NCBI RefSeq assembly: GCF_050947875.1
Contig: NC_134572.1
Location: 134,382,605 to 134,446,604, forward strand
Direction of reading: 5' to 3'
Length of the DNA: 64,000 bases
Origin: Dermacentor variabilis
Lineage: Eukaryota > Arthropoda > Arachnida > Ixodida > Ixodidae
Every line of letters begins with the position of its first letter. The stretch's first letter is position 1. Below are positions 28,001 through 40,815 of this stretch, in pieces. A model generated the notes under the pieces. It was not told where the DNA came from and ran no database searches. It saw only the letters and a program-made list of their open reading frames with translations. The translations under genes and the position numbers were made by a program.

Positions 28001-31000
28001 ATGATATTTCCCTGTATAGCCTTACCGTTTTTTCGATTTTTCTAGAAAATTCATTTTTGCCTATTCGTTCATTTATTGTGTAAATGTGGGCCCGCGCATG
28101 CACGGGGATTGATTTAAGCGAAGATCTAGCACTTTTGAGGCAACTTATTTTATGTGGCCGAGACGATATTTCCCTGGGCTATAGCCTTACCGTTTTTTTG
28201 ATTTTTCTAGAAAATTCATTTGTGCCTATTCGTTCATTTATTGTGTAAATGTGGGTCCGCGCATGCACGGGGAGTGATTTAAGCGAAGATCTAGTACTTT
28301 TGAGGGAACTTATTTTACGCGTCTGAGATGATATTTCCCTGGGCTATAGTCTTACCGTCTTTTCGATTTTCTAAAAAATTCATTTGTGCATATTCGTTCA
28401 TTTATTGTGTGAATCTGGGTCCGCGCATGCATGGGGAGTTGTTTAAGCGAAGATCTAGCACTTTTGAGGAAACTTATTTTACGAGGCCGAGATGATATTT
28501 CCCAGGGCTTATAGCCTTACCATTTTTTCGATTTTTCTAGAAAATTCATTTGCGCCTATTCGTTCATTTATTGTGTAAATCTGGGTCCGCGCATGCATGG
28601 GGAGTGATCTAAGCGAAGATCTAGCACTTTTGAGGCAACCTATTTTATGCGGCCGAGACGATATTTCCCTGGGCTATAGCCTTACCGTTTTTTCGATTTT
28701 TCTAGAAAATTCATTTGTGCCTATTCGTTCATTTATTGTGTAAATCTAGGTCCGCGCATGCATGGGGAGTGATTTAAGCGAAGATCTAGCACTTTTGAGG
28801 CAATTTATTTTACGCGTCTGAGAGGATATTTTCCTGGGCTATAGCCTTACCGTTTTTTCGATTTTTCTAGAAAATTCATTTGTGCCTATTTGTTCATTTA
28901 TTGTGTAAATGTGGGCCCGCGCATGCACGGGGAGTGATTTAAGCGAAGATCTAGCACTTTTGAGGCAACTTATTTTAAGCGGCCGAGATGATATTTCCCT
29001 GGACTATAGCCTTGCCGTTTTTTCGATTTTTCTAGAAAATTCATTTGTGCCTATTCGTTCATTTATTGTGTAAATGTAGGCCCGCGCATGCATGGGGAGT
29101 GATTTAAGCGAAGATCTAGCACTTTTGAGGCAATTTATTTTAAGCGTCTGAGATGATATTTCCCTGGGCTATAGCCTTACCGTTTTTTCGATTTTTCTAG
29201 AAAATTCATTTGTGCCTATTTGTTCATTTATTGTGTAAATGTGGGCCCGCGCATGCACGGGGAGTGATTTAAGCGAAGATCTAGCACTTTTGAGGCAACT
29301 TATTTTAAGCGGCCGAGATGATATTTCCCTGGACTATAGCCTTACCGTTTTTTCGATTTTTCTAGAAAATTCATTTGTGCCTATTCGTTCATTTATTGTG
29401 TAAATGTAGGCCCGCGCATGCATGGGGAGTGATTTAAGCGAAGATCTAGCACTTTTGAGGCAATTTATTTTAAGCGTCTGAGATGATATTTCCCTGGGCT
29501 ATAGCCTTACCGTTTTTTCGATTTTTCTAGAAAATTCATTTGTGCCTATTCGTTCATTTATTGTGTAAATATGGGTCCGCGCATGCATGGGGAGTGATTT
29601 AAGCGAAGATCTAGCACTTTTGAGGCAACTCATTTTACGCGGCCGAGACGATATTTCCCTGGGCTATAGCCTTACCGTTTTTTCGATTTTTCTAGAAAAT
29701 TCATTTGTGCCTATTCGTTCATTTATTGTGTAAATATGGGTCCGCGCATGCATGGGGAGTGATCTAAGCGAAGATCTAGCACTTTTGAGGCAATTTATTT
29801 TAAGCGTCTGAGATGATATTTCCCTGGGCTATAGCCTTACCGTTTTTTCGATTTTTCTAGAAAATTCATTTGTGCCTATTCGTTCATTTATTGTGTAAAT
29901 CTGGGTCCAAGCATGCACGGGGAGTGATTTAAGCGAAGATCTAGCACTATTGAGGCAACTTATTTTACGCGGCCGAGATGATATTTCCCTGGGCTATAGT
30001 CTTACCGTCTTTTCGATTTTCTAAAAAATCCATTTTTGCCTATTTGTTCATTTATTGTGTAAATCTGGGTCCAAGCATGCACGGGGAGTGATTTAAGCGA
30101 AGATCTAGCACTATTGAGGCAATTTATTTTACGCGTCTGAGATGATATTTCCCTGGGCTATAGCCTTACCGTTTTTTCGATTTTTCTAGAAAATTCATTT
30201 TTGCCTATTCGTTCATTTATTGAGTAAATGTGGGCCCGCGCATGCACGGGCATTGATTTAAGCGAAGATCTAGCACTTTTGAGGCAACTTATTTTATGCG
30301 GCCGAGACGATATTTCCCTGGGCTATAGCCTTACCGTTTTTTCGATTTTTCTAGAAAATTCATTTGTGCCTATTCGTTCATTTATTGTGTAAATCTGGGT
30401 CCAAGCATGCACGGGGAGTGATTTAAGCGAAGATCTAGCACTATTGAGGCAACTTATTTTACGCGGCCGAGATGATATTTCCCTGTATAGCCTTACCGTT
30501 TTTTCGATTTTTCTAGAAAATTCATTTTTGCCTATTCGTTCATTTATTGTGTAAATGTGGGCCCGCGCATGCACGGGGATTGATTTAAGCGAAGATCTAG
30601 CACTTTTGAGGCAACTTATTTTATGTGGCCGAGACGATATTTCCCTGGGCTATAGCCTTACCGTTTTTTCGATTTTTCTAGAAAATTCATTTGTGCCTAT
30701 TCGTTCATTTATTGTGTAAATGTGGGTCCGCGCATGCACGGGGAGTGATTTAAGCGAAGATCTAGTACTTTTGAGGGAACTTATTTTACGCGTCTGAGAT
30801 GATATTTCCCTGGGCTATAGTCTTACCGTCTTTTAGATTTTCTAAAAAATTCATTTGTGCATATTCGTTCATTTATTGTGTGAATCTGGGTCCGCGCATG
30901 CATGGGGAGTTGTTTAAGCGAAGATCTAGCACTTTTGAGGAAACTTATTTTACGAGGCCGAGATGATATTTCCCAGGGCTTATAGCCTTACCATTTTTTC

Positions 31001-33529
31001 GATTTTTCTAGAAAATTCATTTGCGCCTATTCGTTCATTTATTGTGTAAATCTGGGTCCGCGCATGCATGGGGAGTGATCTAAGCGAAGATCTAGCACTT
31101 TTGAGGCAACCTATTTTATGCGGCCGAGACGATATTTCCCTGGGCTATAGCCTTACCGTTTTTTCGATTTTTCTAGAAAATTCATTTGTGCCTATTCGTT
31201 CATTTATTGTGTAAATCTAGGTCCGCGCATGCATGGGGAGTGATTTAAGCGAAGATCTAGCACTTTTGAGGCAATTTATTTTACGCGTCTGAGAGGATAT
31301 TTTCCTGGGCTATAGCCTTACCGTTTTTTCGATTTTTCTAGAAAATTCATTTGTGCCTATTTGTTCATTTATTGTGTAAATGTGGGCCCGCGCATGCACG
31401 GGGAGTGATTTAAGCGAAGATCTAGCACTTTTGAGGCAACTTATTTTAAGCGGCCGAGATGATATTTCCCTGGACTATAGCCTTGCCGTTTTTTCGATTT
31501 TTCTAGAAAATTCATTTGTGCCTATTCGTTCATTTATTGTGTAAATGTAGGCCCGCGCATGCATGGGGAGTGATTTAAGCGAAGATCTAGCACTTTTGAG
31601 GCAATTTATTTTAAGCGTCTGAGATGATATTTCCCTGGGCTATAGCCTTACCGTTTTTTCGATTTTTCTAGAAAATTCATTTGTGCCTATTTGTTCATTT
31701 ATTGTGTAAATGTGGGCCCGCGCATGCACGGGGAGTGATTTAAGCGAAGATCTAGCACTTTTGAGGCAACTTATTTTAAGCGGCCGAGATGATATTTCCC
31801 TGGACTATAGCCTTACCGTTTTTTCGATTTTTCTAGAAAATTCATTTGTGCCTATTCGTTCATTTATTGTGTAAATGTAGGCCCGCGCATGCATGGGGAG
31901 TGATTTAAGCGAAGATCTAGCACTTTTGAGGCAATTTATTTTAAGCGTCTGAGATGATATTTCCCTGGGCTATAGCCTTACCGTTTTTTCGATTTTTCTA
32001 GAAAATTCATTTGTGCCTATTCGTTCATTTATTGTGTAAATATGGGTCCGCGCATGCATGGGGAGTGATTTAAGCGAAGATCTAGCACTTTTGAGGCAAC
32101 TCATTTTACGCGGCCGAGACGATATTTCCCTGGGCTATGGCCTTACCGTTTTTTCGATTTTTCTAGAAAATTCATTTGTGCCTATTCGTTCATTTATTGT
32201 GTAAATATGGGTCCGCGCATGCATGGGGAGTGATTTAAGCGAAGATCTAGCACTTTTGAGGCAATTTATTTTAAGCGTCTGAGATGATATTTCCCTGGGC
32301 TATAGCCTTACCGTTTTTTCGATTTTTCTAGAAAATTCATTTGTGCCTATTCGTTCATTTATTGTGTAAATCTGGGTCCAAGCATGCACGGGGAGTGATT
32401 TAAGCGAAGATCTAGCACTATTGAGGCAACTTATTTTACGCGGCCGAGATGATATTTCCCTGGGCTATAGCCTTACCGTTTTTTCGATTTTTCTAGAAAA
32501 TTCATTTTTGCCTATTTGTTCATTTATTGTGTAAATCTGGGTCCAAGCATGCACGGGGAGTGATTTAAGCGAAGATCTAGCACTATTGAGGCAATTTATT
32601 TTACGCGTCTGAGATGATATTTCCCTGGGCTATAGCCTTACCGTTTTTTCGATTTTTCTAGAAAATTCATTTTTGCCTATTCGTTCATTTATTGAGTAAA
32701 TGTGGGCCCGCGCATGCACGGGCATTGATTTAAGCGAAGATCTAGCACTTTTGAGGCAACTTATTTTATGCGGCCGAGACGATATTTCCCTGGGCTATAG
32801 CCTTACCGTTTTTTCGATTTTTCTAGAAAATTCATTTGTGCCTATTCGTTCATTTATTGTGTAAATCTGGGTCCAAGCATGCACGGGGAGTGATTTAAGC
32901 GAAGATCTAGCACTATTGAGGCAACTTATTTTACGCGGCCGAGATGATATTTCCCTGTATAGCCTTACCGTTTTTTCGATTTTTCTAGAAAATTCATTTT
33001 TGCCTATTCGTTCATTTATTGTGTAAATGTGGGCCCGCGCATGCACGGGGATTGATTTAAGCGAAGATCTAGCACTTTTGAGGCAACTTATTTTATGTGG
33101 CCGAGACGATATTTCCCTGGGCTATAGCCTTACCGTTTTTTCGATTTTTCTAGAAAATTCATTTGTGCCTATTCGTTCATTTATTGTGTAAATGTGGGTC
33201 CGCGCATGCACGGGGAGTGATTTAAGCGAAGATGTAGTACTTTTGAGGGAACTTATTTTACGCGTCTGAGATGATATTTCCCTTCGCTATAGTCTTACCG
33301 TCTTTTCGATTTTCTAAAAAATTCATTTGTGCATATTCGTTCATTTATTGTGTGAATCTGGGTCCGCGCATGCATGGGGAGTTGTTTAAGCGAAGATCTA
33401 GCACTTTTGAGGAAACTTATTTTACGAGGCCGAGATGATATTTCCCAGGGCTTATAGCCTTACCGTTTTTTCGATTTTTCTAGAAAATTCATTTGTGCCT
33501 ATTCGTTCATTTATTGTGTAAATCTAGGT

Positions 33530-35840
33530 CCGCGCATGCATGGGGAGTGATTTAAGCGAAGATCTAGCACTTTTGAGGCAATTTATTTTACGCGTCTGAG
33601 AGGATATTTTCCTGGGCTATAGCCTTACCGTTTTTTCGATTTTTCTAGAAAATTCATTTGTGCCTATTTGTTCATTTATTGTGTAAATGTGGGCCCGCGC
33701 ATGCACGGGGAGTGATTTAAGCGAAGATCTAGCACTTTTGAGGCAACTTATTTTAAGCGGCCGAGATGATATTTCCCTGGACTATAGCCTTGCCGTTTTT
33801 TCGATTTTTCTAGAAAATTCATTTGTGCCTATTCGTTCATTTATTGTGTAAATGTAGGCCCGCGCATGCATGGGGAGTGATTTAAGCGAAGATCTAGCAC
33901 TTTTGAGGCAATTTATTTTAAGCGTTTGAGATGATATTTCCCTGGGCTATAGCCTTACCGTTTTTTCGATTTTTCTAGAAAATTCATTTGTGCCTATTCG
34001 TTCATTTATTGTGTAAATATGGGTCCGCGCATGCATGGGGAGTGATTTAAGCGAAGATCTAGCACTTTTGAGGCAACTCATTTTACGCGGCCGAGACGAT
34101 ATTTCCCTGGGCTATAGCCTTACCGTTTTTTCGATTTTTCTAGAAAATTTATTTGTGCCTATTCGTTCACTTATTGTGTAAGTGTGGGCCCGCGCATGCA
34201 CGGGGAGTGATTTAAGCGAAGATCTAGCACTTTTGAGGCAATTTATTTTACGCGTCTGAGATGATATTTCCCTGGGCTATAGCCTTACCGTTTTTTCGAT
34301 TTTTCTAGAAAATTCATTTTTGCCTATTCGTTCATTTATTGTGTAAATGTGGGCCCGCGCATGCAAGGGGATTGATTTAAGCGAAGATCTAGCACTTTTG
34401 AGGCAACTTATTTTATGCGGCCGAGACGATATTTCCCTGGGCTATAGCCTTACCGTTTTTTCGATTTTTCTAGAAAATTCATTTGTGCCTATTCGTTCAT
34501 TTATTGTGTAAATCTGGGTCCAAGCATGCACGGGGAGTGATTTAAGCGAAGATCTAGCACTATTGAGGCAACTTATTTTACGCGGCCGAGATGATATTTC
34601 CCTGGGCTATAGCCTTACCGTTTTTTCGATTTTTCTAGAAAATTCATTTGTGCCTATTCGTTCATTTATTGTGTAAATCTAGGTCCGCGCATGCATGGGG
34701 AGTGATTTAAGCGAAGATCTAGCACTTTTGAGGCAATTTATTTTACGCGTCTGAGAGGATATTTTCCTGGGCTATAGCCTTACCGTTTTTTCGATTTTTC
34801 TAGAAAATTCATTTGTGCCTATTTGTTCATTTATTGTGTAAATGTGGGCCCGCGCATGCACGGGGAGTGATTTAAGCGAAGATCTAGCACTTTTGAGGCA
34901 ACTTATTTTAAGCGGCCGAGATGATATTTCCCTGGACTATAGCCTTGCCGTTTTTTCGATTTTTCTAGAAAATTCATTTGTGCCTATTCGTTCATTTATT
35001 GTGTAAATGTAGGCCCGCGCATGCATGGGGAGTGATTTAAGCGAAGATCTAGCACTTTTGAGGCAATTTATTTTAAGCGTTTGAGATGATATTTCCCTGG
35101 GCTATAGCCTTACCGTTTTTTCGATTTTTCTAGAAAATTCATTTGTGCCTATTCGTTCATTTATTGTGTAAATATGGGTCCGCGCATGCATGGGGAGTGA
35201 TTTAAGCGAAGATCTAGCACTTTTGAGGCAACTCCTTTTACGCGGCCGAGACGATATTTCCCTGGGCTATAGCCTTACCGTTTTTTCGATTTTTCTAGAA
35301 AATTTATTTGTGCCTATTCGTTCACTTATTGTGTAAGTGTGGGCCCGCGCATGCACGGGGAGTGATTTAAGCGAAGATCTAGCACTTTTGAGGCAATTTA
35401 TTTTACGCGTCTGAGATGATATTTCCCTGGGCTATAGCCTTACCGTTTTTTCGATTTTTCTAGAAAATTCATTTTTGCCTATTCGTTCATTTATTGTGTA
35501 AATGTGGGCCCGCGCATGCAAGGGGATTGATTTAAGCGAAGATCTAGCACTTTTGAGGCAACTTATTTTATGCGGCCGAGACGATATTTCCCTGGGCTAT
35601 AGCCTTACCGTTTTTTCGATTTTTCTAGAAAATTCATTTGTGCCTATTCGTTCATTTATTGTGTAAATCTGGGTCCAAGCATGCACGGGGAGTGATTTAA
35701 GCGAAGATCCAGCACTATTGAGGCAACTTATTTTACGCGGCCGAGATGATATTTCCCTGGGCTATAGCCTTACCGTTTTTTCGATTTTTCTAGAAAATTC
35801 ATTTTTGCCTATTTGTTCATTTATTGTGTAAATCTGGGTC
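33530..35840. repeat. Tandem duplication of a 7-monomer (1155-bp) block
   Basis: The block carrying GAGAGG, TTGCCG, AAGCGTTTGAG, the rare TTCACTTATTGTGTAAGTG, CAAGGGGATTG and GGTCCAAGC occurs twice in the same order. Its AGTGTGGG marker lies at 34181 and 35336, exactly 1155 bp apart. Part of a third copy follows at about 36.27-36.95 kb, with its AGTGTGGG at 36546, after a register break. This is probably one of the most recent amplifications in the window, because only a few point differences separate the first two copies. Confidence 0.85.
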
Positions 35841-36254
35841 CAAGCATGCACGGGGAGTGATTTAAGCGAAGATCTAGCACTATTGAGGCAATTTATTTTA
35901 CGCGTCTGAGATGATATTTCCCTGGGCTTAGCCTTACCGTTTTTTCGATTTTTCTAGAAAATTCATTTTTGCCTATTCGTTCATTTATTGAGTAAATGTG
36001 GGCCCGCGCATGCACGGGCATTGATTTAAGCGAAGATCTAGCACTTTTGAGGCAACTTATTTTATGCGGCCGAGACGATATTTCCCTGGGCTATAGCCTT
36101 ACCGTTTTTTCGATTTTTCTAGAAAATTCATTTGTGCCTATTCGTTCATTTATTGTGTAAATCTGGGTCCAAGCATGCACGGGGAGTGATTTAAGCGAAG
36201 ATCTAGCACTATTGAGGCAACTTATTTTACGCGGCCGAGATGATATTTCCCTGT

Positions 36255-36275
36255 ATAGCCTTACCTTTTGAGGCA
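36255..36275. other. Register break in satellite A (junction at 36265/36266)
   Basis: CCCTGTATAGCCTTACC runs straight into TTTTGAGGCAATTT. The same CCCTGTATAGCC monomer at 28.0, 30.5 and 32.95 kb continues normally into CGTTTTTTCG. The TTTTGAGG landmark therefore recurs after about 56 bp instead of 165 bp. This is a non-integral recombination or deletion joint that shifts the phase of everything to its right. Confidence 0.85.
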
Positions 36276-39200
36276 ATTTATTTTAAGCGTCTGAGATGAT
36301 ATTTCCCTGGGCTATAGCCTTATCGTTTTTTCGATTTTTCTAGAAAATTCATTTGTGCCTATTCGTTCATTTATTTTGTAAATATGGGTCCGCGCATGCA
36401 TGGGGAGTGATTTAAGCGAAGATCTAGCACTTTTGAGGCAACTCATTTTACGCGGCCGAGACGATATTTCCCTGGGCTATAGCCTTACCGTTTTTTCGAT
36501 TTTTCTAGAAAATTTATTTGTGCCTATTCGTTCACTTATTGTGTAAGTGTGGGACCGCGCATGCACGGGGAGTGATTTAAGCGAAGATCTAGCACTTTTG
36601 AGGCAATTTATTTTACGCGTCTGAGATGATATTTCCCTGGGCTATAGCCTTACCGTTTTTTCGATTTTTCTACAAAATTCATTTTTGCCTATTCGTTCAT
36701 TTATTGTGTAAATGTGGGCCCGCGCATGCAAGGGGATTGATTTAAGCGAAGATCTAGCACTTTTGAGGCAACTTATTTTATGCGGCCGAGACGATATTTC
36801 CCTGGGCTATAGCCTTACCGTTTTTTCGATTTTTCTAGAAAATTCATTTGTGCCTATTCGTTCATTTATTGTGTAAATCTGGGTCCAAGCATGCACGGGG
36901 AGTGATTTAAGCGAAGATCTAGCACTATTGAGGCAACTTATTTTACGCGGCCGAGATGATATTTCCCTGGGCTATAGCCTTACCGTTTTTTCGATTTTTC
37001 TAGAAAATTCATTTGTGCCTATTCGTTCATTTATTGTGTAAATGTGGGCCCGCGCATGCACGGGGAGTGATTTAAGCGAAGATCTAGCGCTTTTGAGGCA
37101 ATTTATTTTACGCGGCCGAGATGATATTTCCCTGGACTATAGACTTACCGTTTTTTCGATTTTTCTAGAAAATTCATTTGTGCCTATTCGTTCATTTATT
37201 GTGTAAATCTGGGTCCGCGCATGCATGGGGAGTGATTTAAGCGAAGATCTAGCACTTTTGAGGCAATTTATTTTACGCGTCTGAGATGATATTTCCCTGG
37301 GCTATAGCCTTACCGTTTTTTCGATTTTTCTAGAAAATTCATTTGTGCCCATTCGTTCATTTATTGTGTAAATGTGGGTCATCGCGTGCACGGGGAGTGA
37401 TTTAAGCGAAGACCTAGCACTTTTGAGGGAACTTATTTTACGCGTCTGAGATTATATTTCCCTGGTATAGCCTTACCGTTTTTTCGATTTTTCTAGAAAA
37501 TTCATTTGTGCCTATTCGTTCATTTATTGTGTGAATCTGGGTCCGCGCATGCATGGGGAGTGATTTAAGCGAAGATCTAGCACTTTTGAGGCAACTTATT
37601 CTACACGGCCGAGATGATATTTCCCTGGGCTATAGCGTTACCGTTTTTTCGATTTTTCTAGAAAATTTATTTCTGCCTATTCGTTCATTTATTGTGTAAA
37701 TCTGGGTCCGCGCATGCACGGGGAGTGATTTAAGCGAAGATCTAGCACTTTTGAGGCAACTTATTTTACGCGGCCGAGATGATATTTCCCTGGGCTATAG
37801 CCTTACCGTTTTTTCGATTTTTCTAGAAAATTCATTTGTGCCTATTCGTTCATTTATTGTGTGAATCTGGGTCCGCGCATGCACAGGGAGTGATTTAAGC
37901 GAAGATCTAGCACTTTTGAGGCAACTTATTTTACGCGGCCGAGATGATATTTCCCTGGGCTATTGCCTTACCGTTTTTTCGATTTTTCTAGAAAATTCAT
38001 TTGTGCCTATTAGTTCATTTATTGTGTAAATCTGGGTCCGCGCATGCACGGGGAGTAATTTAAGCGAAAATCTAGCAATTTTGAGGGAACTTATTTTACG
38101 CGTCTGAGATGATATTTCCCTGGGCTATAAGCCTTACCGTTTTTTCGATTTTTCTAGAAAATTCATTTGTGCCGATTCGTTCATTTATTGTGTGAATCTG
38201 GGTCCGCGCATGCATGGGGAGTGATTTAAGCGAAGATCTTGCACTTTTGAGGGAACTTATTTTACGCGTCTGAGACGATATTTTCCTGGGCTATAGCCTT
38301 ACCGTCTTTTCCATTGTTCTAGAAAATTCATTTGTGCCTATTCGTTCATTTATTGTGTAAATGTGGGTCCTCGCGTGCACGGGGAGTGATTTAAGTGAAG
38401 AGCTAGCACTTTTAAGGCAACTTATTTTACGCGTCTGTGATTATATTTCCCTGGGCAGCCTTACCGTTTTTTCGATTTTTCTAGAAAATTCATTTGTGCC
38501 GATTCGTTCATTTATTGTGTGAATCTGGGTCCGCGCATGCATGGGGAGTGATTTAAGCGAAGATCTTGCACTTTTGAGGGAACTTATTTTACGCGTCTGA
38601 GACGATATTTTCCTGGGCTATAGCCTTACCGTCTTTTCCATTGTTCTAGAAAATTCATTTGTGCCTATTCGTTCAATTATTGTGTAAATGTGGGTCCTCG
38701 CGTGCACGGGGAGTGATTTAAGTGAAGAGCTAGCACTTTTAAGGCAACTTATTTTACGCGTCTGTGATTATATTTCCCTGGGCAGCCTTACCGTTTTTTC
38801 GATTTTTCTAGAAAATTCATTTGTGCCTATTCGTTCATTTATTGTGTAAATCTGGGTCCGCGCATGCACGGGGAGTGATTTAACCGAAGATCTAGCACTT
38901 TTGAGGGAACTTATTTTACGCGTCTGAGATGATATTTCCCTGGGCTATTGCCTTACCGTTTTTTCGATTTTTCTAGAAAATTCATTTGTGCCTATTCGTT
39001 CATTTATTGTGTGAATCTGGGTCCGCGCATGCATGGGGAGTGATTTAAGCGAAGAGCTAGCACTTTTAAGGCAACTTATTTTACGCGTCTGTGATTATAT
39101 TTCCCTGGGCAGCCTTACCGTTTTTTCGATTTTTCTAGAAAATTCATTTGTGCCTATTCATTCATTTATTGTGTAAATCTGGGTCCGCGCATGCACGGGG

Positions 39201-40815
39201 AGTGATTTAAGCGAAGATCTAGTACTATTGAGGGAACTTATTTTACGCGTCTGAGATGATATTTCCCTGGGCTATAGTCTTACCGTTTTTTCGATTTTTC
39301 TAAAAAATTCATTTGTGCCTATTCGTTCATTTATTGTGTAAATGTGGGTCCTCGCGTGCACGGGGAGTGATTTAAGCGATGACCTAGCACTTTTGAGACA
39401 ACTTATTTTACGCGTCTGGGATGATATTTCCCTGGGCTATCGCCTTACCGTTTTTTCGATTTTTCTAGAAAATTCATTCGTGCCTATTCATTCATTTATT
39501 GTGTAAATCTGGGTCCGCGCATGCACGGGGAGTGATTTAAGCGAAGATCTAGTACTTTTGAGGGAACTTATTTTACGCGGCCGAGATCATATTTCCCTGG
39601 GCTATAGCCTTACTGTTATTTCGATTTTTCGAGAAAATTCATTTGTGCCTGTTCGTTCATTTATTGTGTGAATGTGGGTCCTCGCTTGCAGGGGGAGTGA
39701 TTTAAGGGAAGATCTAGCACTTTTGAGGGAACTTATTTTACGCGTCTGAGATGATATTTCCCTGGGTTATAGCCTTACCGTTTTTTAGATTTTTCTAGAA
39801 AATTCATTTGTGCCTATTTGTTCATTTATTGTGTAAATCTGGGTCCGCGCGTGCACGGGGAGTGATTTAAGCGAAGATCTAGCACTTTTGAGGGAACTTA
39901 TTTTACGCGGCTGAGATGATATTTCCCTGGGCTATAGGCTTACTGTTTTTTCGATTTTTCGAGAGAATTCATTTGTGCCTATTTGTTCATTTATTGTGTA
40001 AATCTGGGTCCGCGCATGCACGGGGAGTGATTTAAGGGAACATCTAGCTCTTTTGAGGGAACTTATTTTACGCGGCCGAGATGACATTTCCCTGGGCTAT
40101 AGCCTTACCGTTTTTTCGATTTTTCTAGAAAATTCATTTGTGCCTATTCGTTCATTTATTGTGTAAATCTGGGTCCGCGCATGCACGGGGAGTAATTTAA
40201 GCGAAAATCTAGCAATGTTGAGGGAACTTATTTTACGCGTCTGAGATGATATTTCCCTGGGCTATAGCCTTACTGTTTTTTCGATTTTTCAAGAAAATTC
40301 ATTTGTGCCTGTTTGTTCATTTATTGTGTGAATGTGGGTCCTCGCTTGCAGGGGGAGTGATTTAAGGGAAGATCTAGCACTTTTGAGGGAACCTTTTTTA
40401 CGCGGCTGAGATGATATTTCCCTGGGCTATAGGCTTACTGTTTTTTCGATTTTTCGAGAGAATTCATTTGTGCCTATTCGTTGATTTATTGTGTAAATGT
40501 GGGTCCTCGCGTGCCCGGGGAGTGATTTAAGCGAAGATCTAGCACTTTTGAGGGAACTTATTTTACGCGGCTGAGATGATATTTCCCTGGGCTATAGCCT
40601 TAATGTTTTTTCGATTTTTCGAGAAAATTCATTTGTGGCGATTTGTTCATTTATTGTGTAAATGTGGGTGCTCGCGTGCACGGGGAGTGATTTAAGCGAA
40701 GATCTAGCACTATTGAGGGAACTTATTTTGCGCGGCTGAGATGATATTTCCCTGGGCCTTACTGTGTTTTCGATTTTTCTAGAAAATTCATTTGTGCCTA
40801 TTCGTTCATTTAGTT

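Larger units (their letters stand above)
23541..35909. repeat. Higher-order repeat zone within satellite A
   Basis: A diagnostic variant, GAGAGGATATTTTCC replacing GAGATGATATTTCC, has its GAGG at 23541, 25026, 26680, 28822, 31293, 33600 and 34755. The intervals are 1485, 1654, 2142, 2471, 2307 and 1155 bp, that is 9, 10, 13, 15, 14 and 7 monomers. Other private variants keep the same order: CCCTGTATAGCC at about 28011, 30482, 32954 and 36250, and TTGCCGTTTTTTCG in several copies. Neighbouring copies look nearly identical over kilobases. The 15-mer differs from the 13-mer by a duplicated two-monomer block near 29.2-29.5 kb. The 14-mer lacks one monomer near 33.45 kb. This is what unequal exchange between sister arrays should produce. 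Confidence 0.9.
1..40815. repeat. 165-bp satellite DNA array (family A), about 247 monomers
   Basis: The same unit repeats head to tail without interruption by other DNA. Landmarks such as GATCTAGCACTTTTGAGG, CTATAGCCTTACCG and TTTTTCTAGAAAATTC recur every 165 bp (for example at 1, 166, 332 and 497). Most monomers carry an XbaI site (TCTAGA) inside a 12-bp palindrome and a BglII site (AGATCT), so either enzyme should give a 165-bp ladder. Two main variants differ at GCGGCCGAG versus GCGTCTGAG, and others at CTGGGTCCGCGCATGCATGG versus GTGGGCCCGCGCATGCACGG. The array is cut by the left window edge. Short minus-strand open frames inside it are by-products (165 = 3 x 55). A role as centromeric or heterochromatic satellite is inference only; I do not recognise the monomer as a named satellite. 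Confidence 0.98.

Noticed and set aside
223..36276. Repeated 60-99-residue open frames in the satellite (MHARxxIYTINERIGxNEFSRKIEK...)
   Set aside because: They recur because the monomer is 165 bp (55 codons), and appear only where the stop in CTATAG is mutated or deleted. They have no domain, no independent start context and no sign of constraint.
1..40815. CRISPR-like regular repeats
   Set aside because: The unit is a continuous 165-bp tandem monomer with no unique spacers between short repeats and no cas genes. The context is eukaryotic.
1..40815. CENP-B box in the monomer
   Set aside because: I compared TTCG-containing parts of typical monomers with the TTCGnnnnAnnCGGG pattern and the required spacing is not met.
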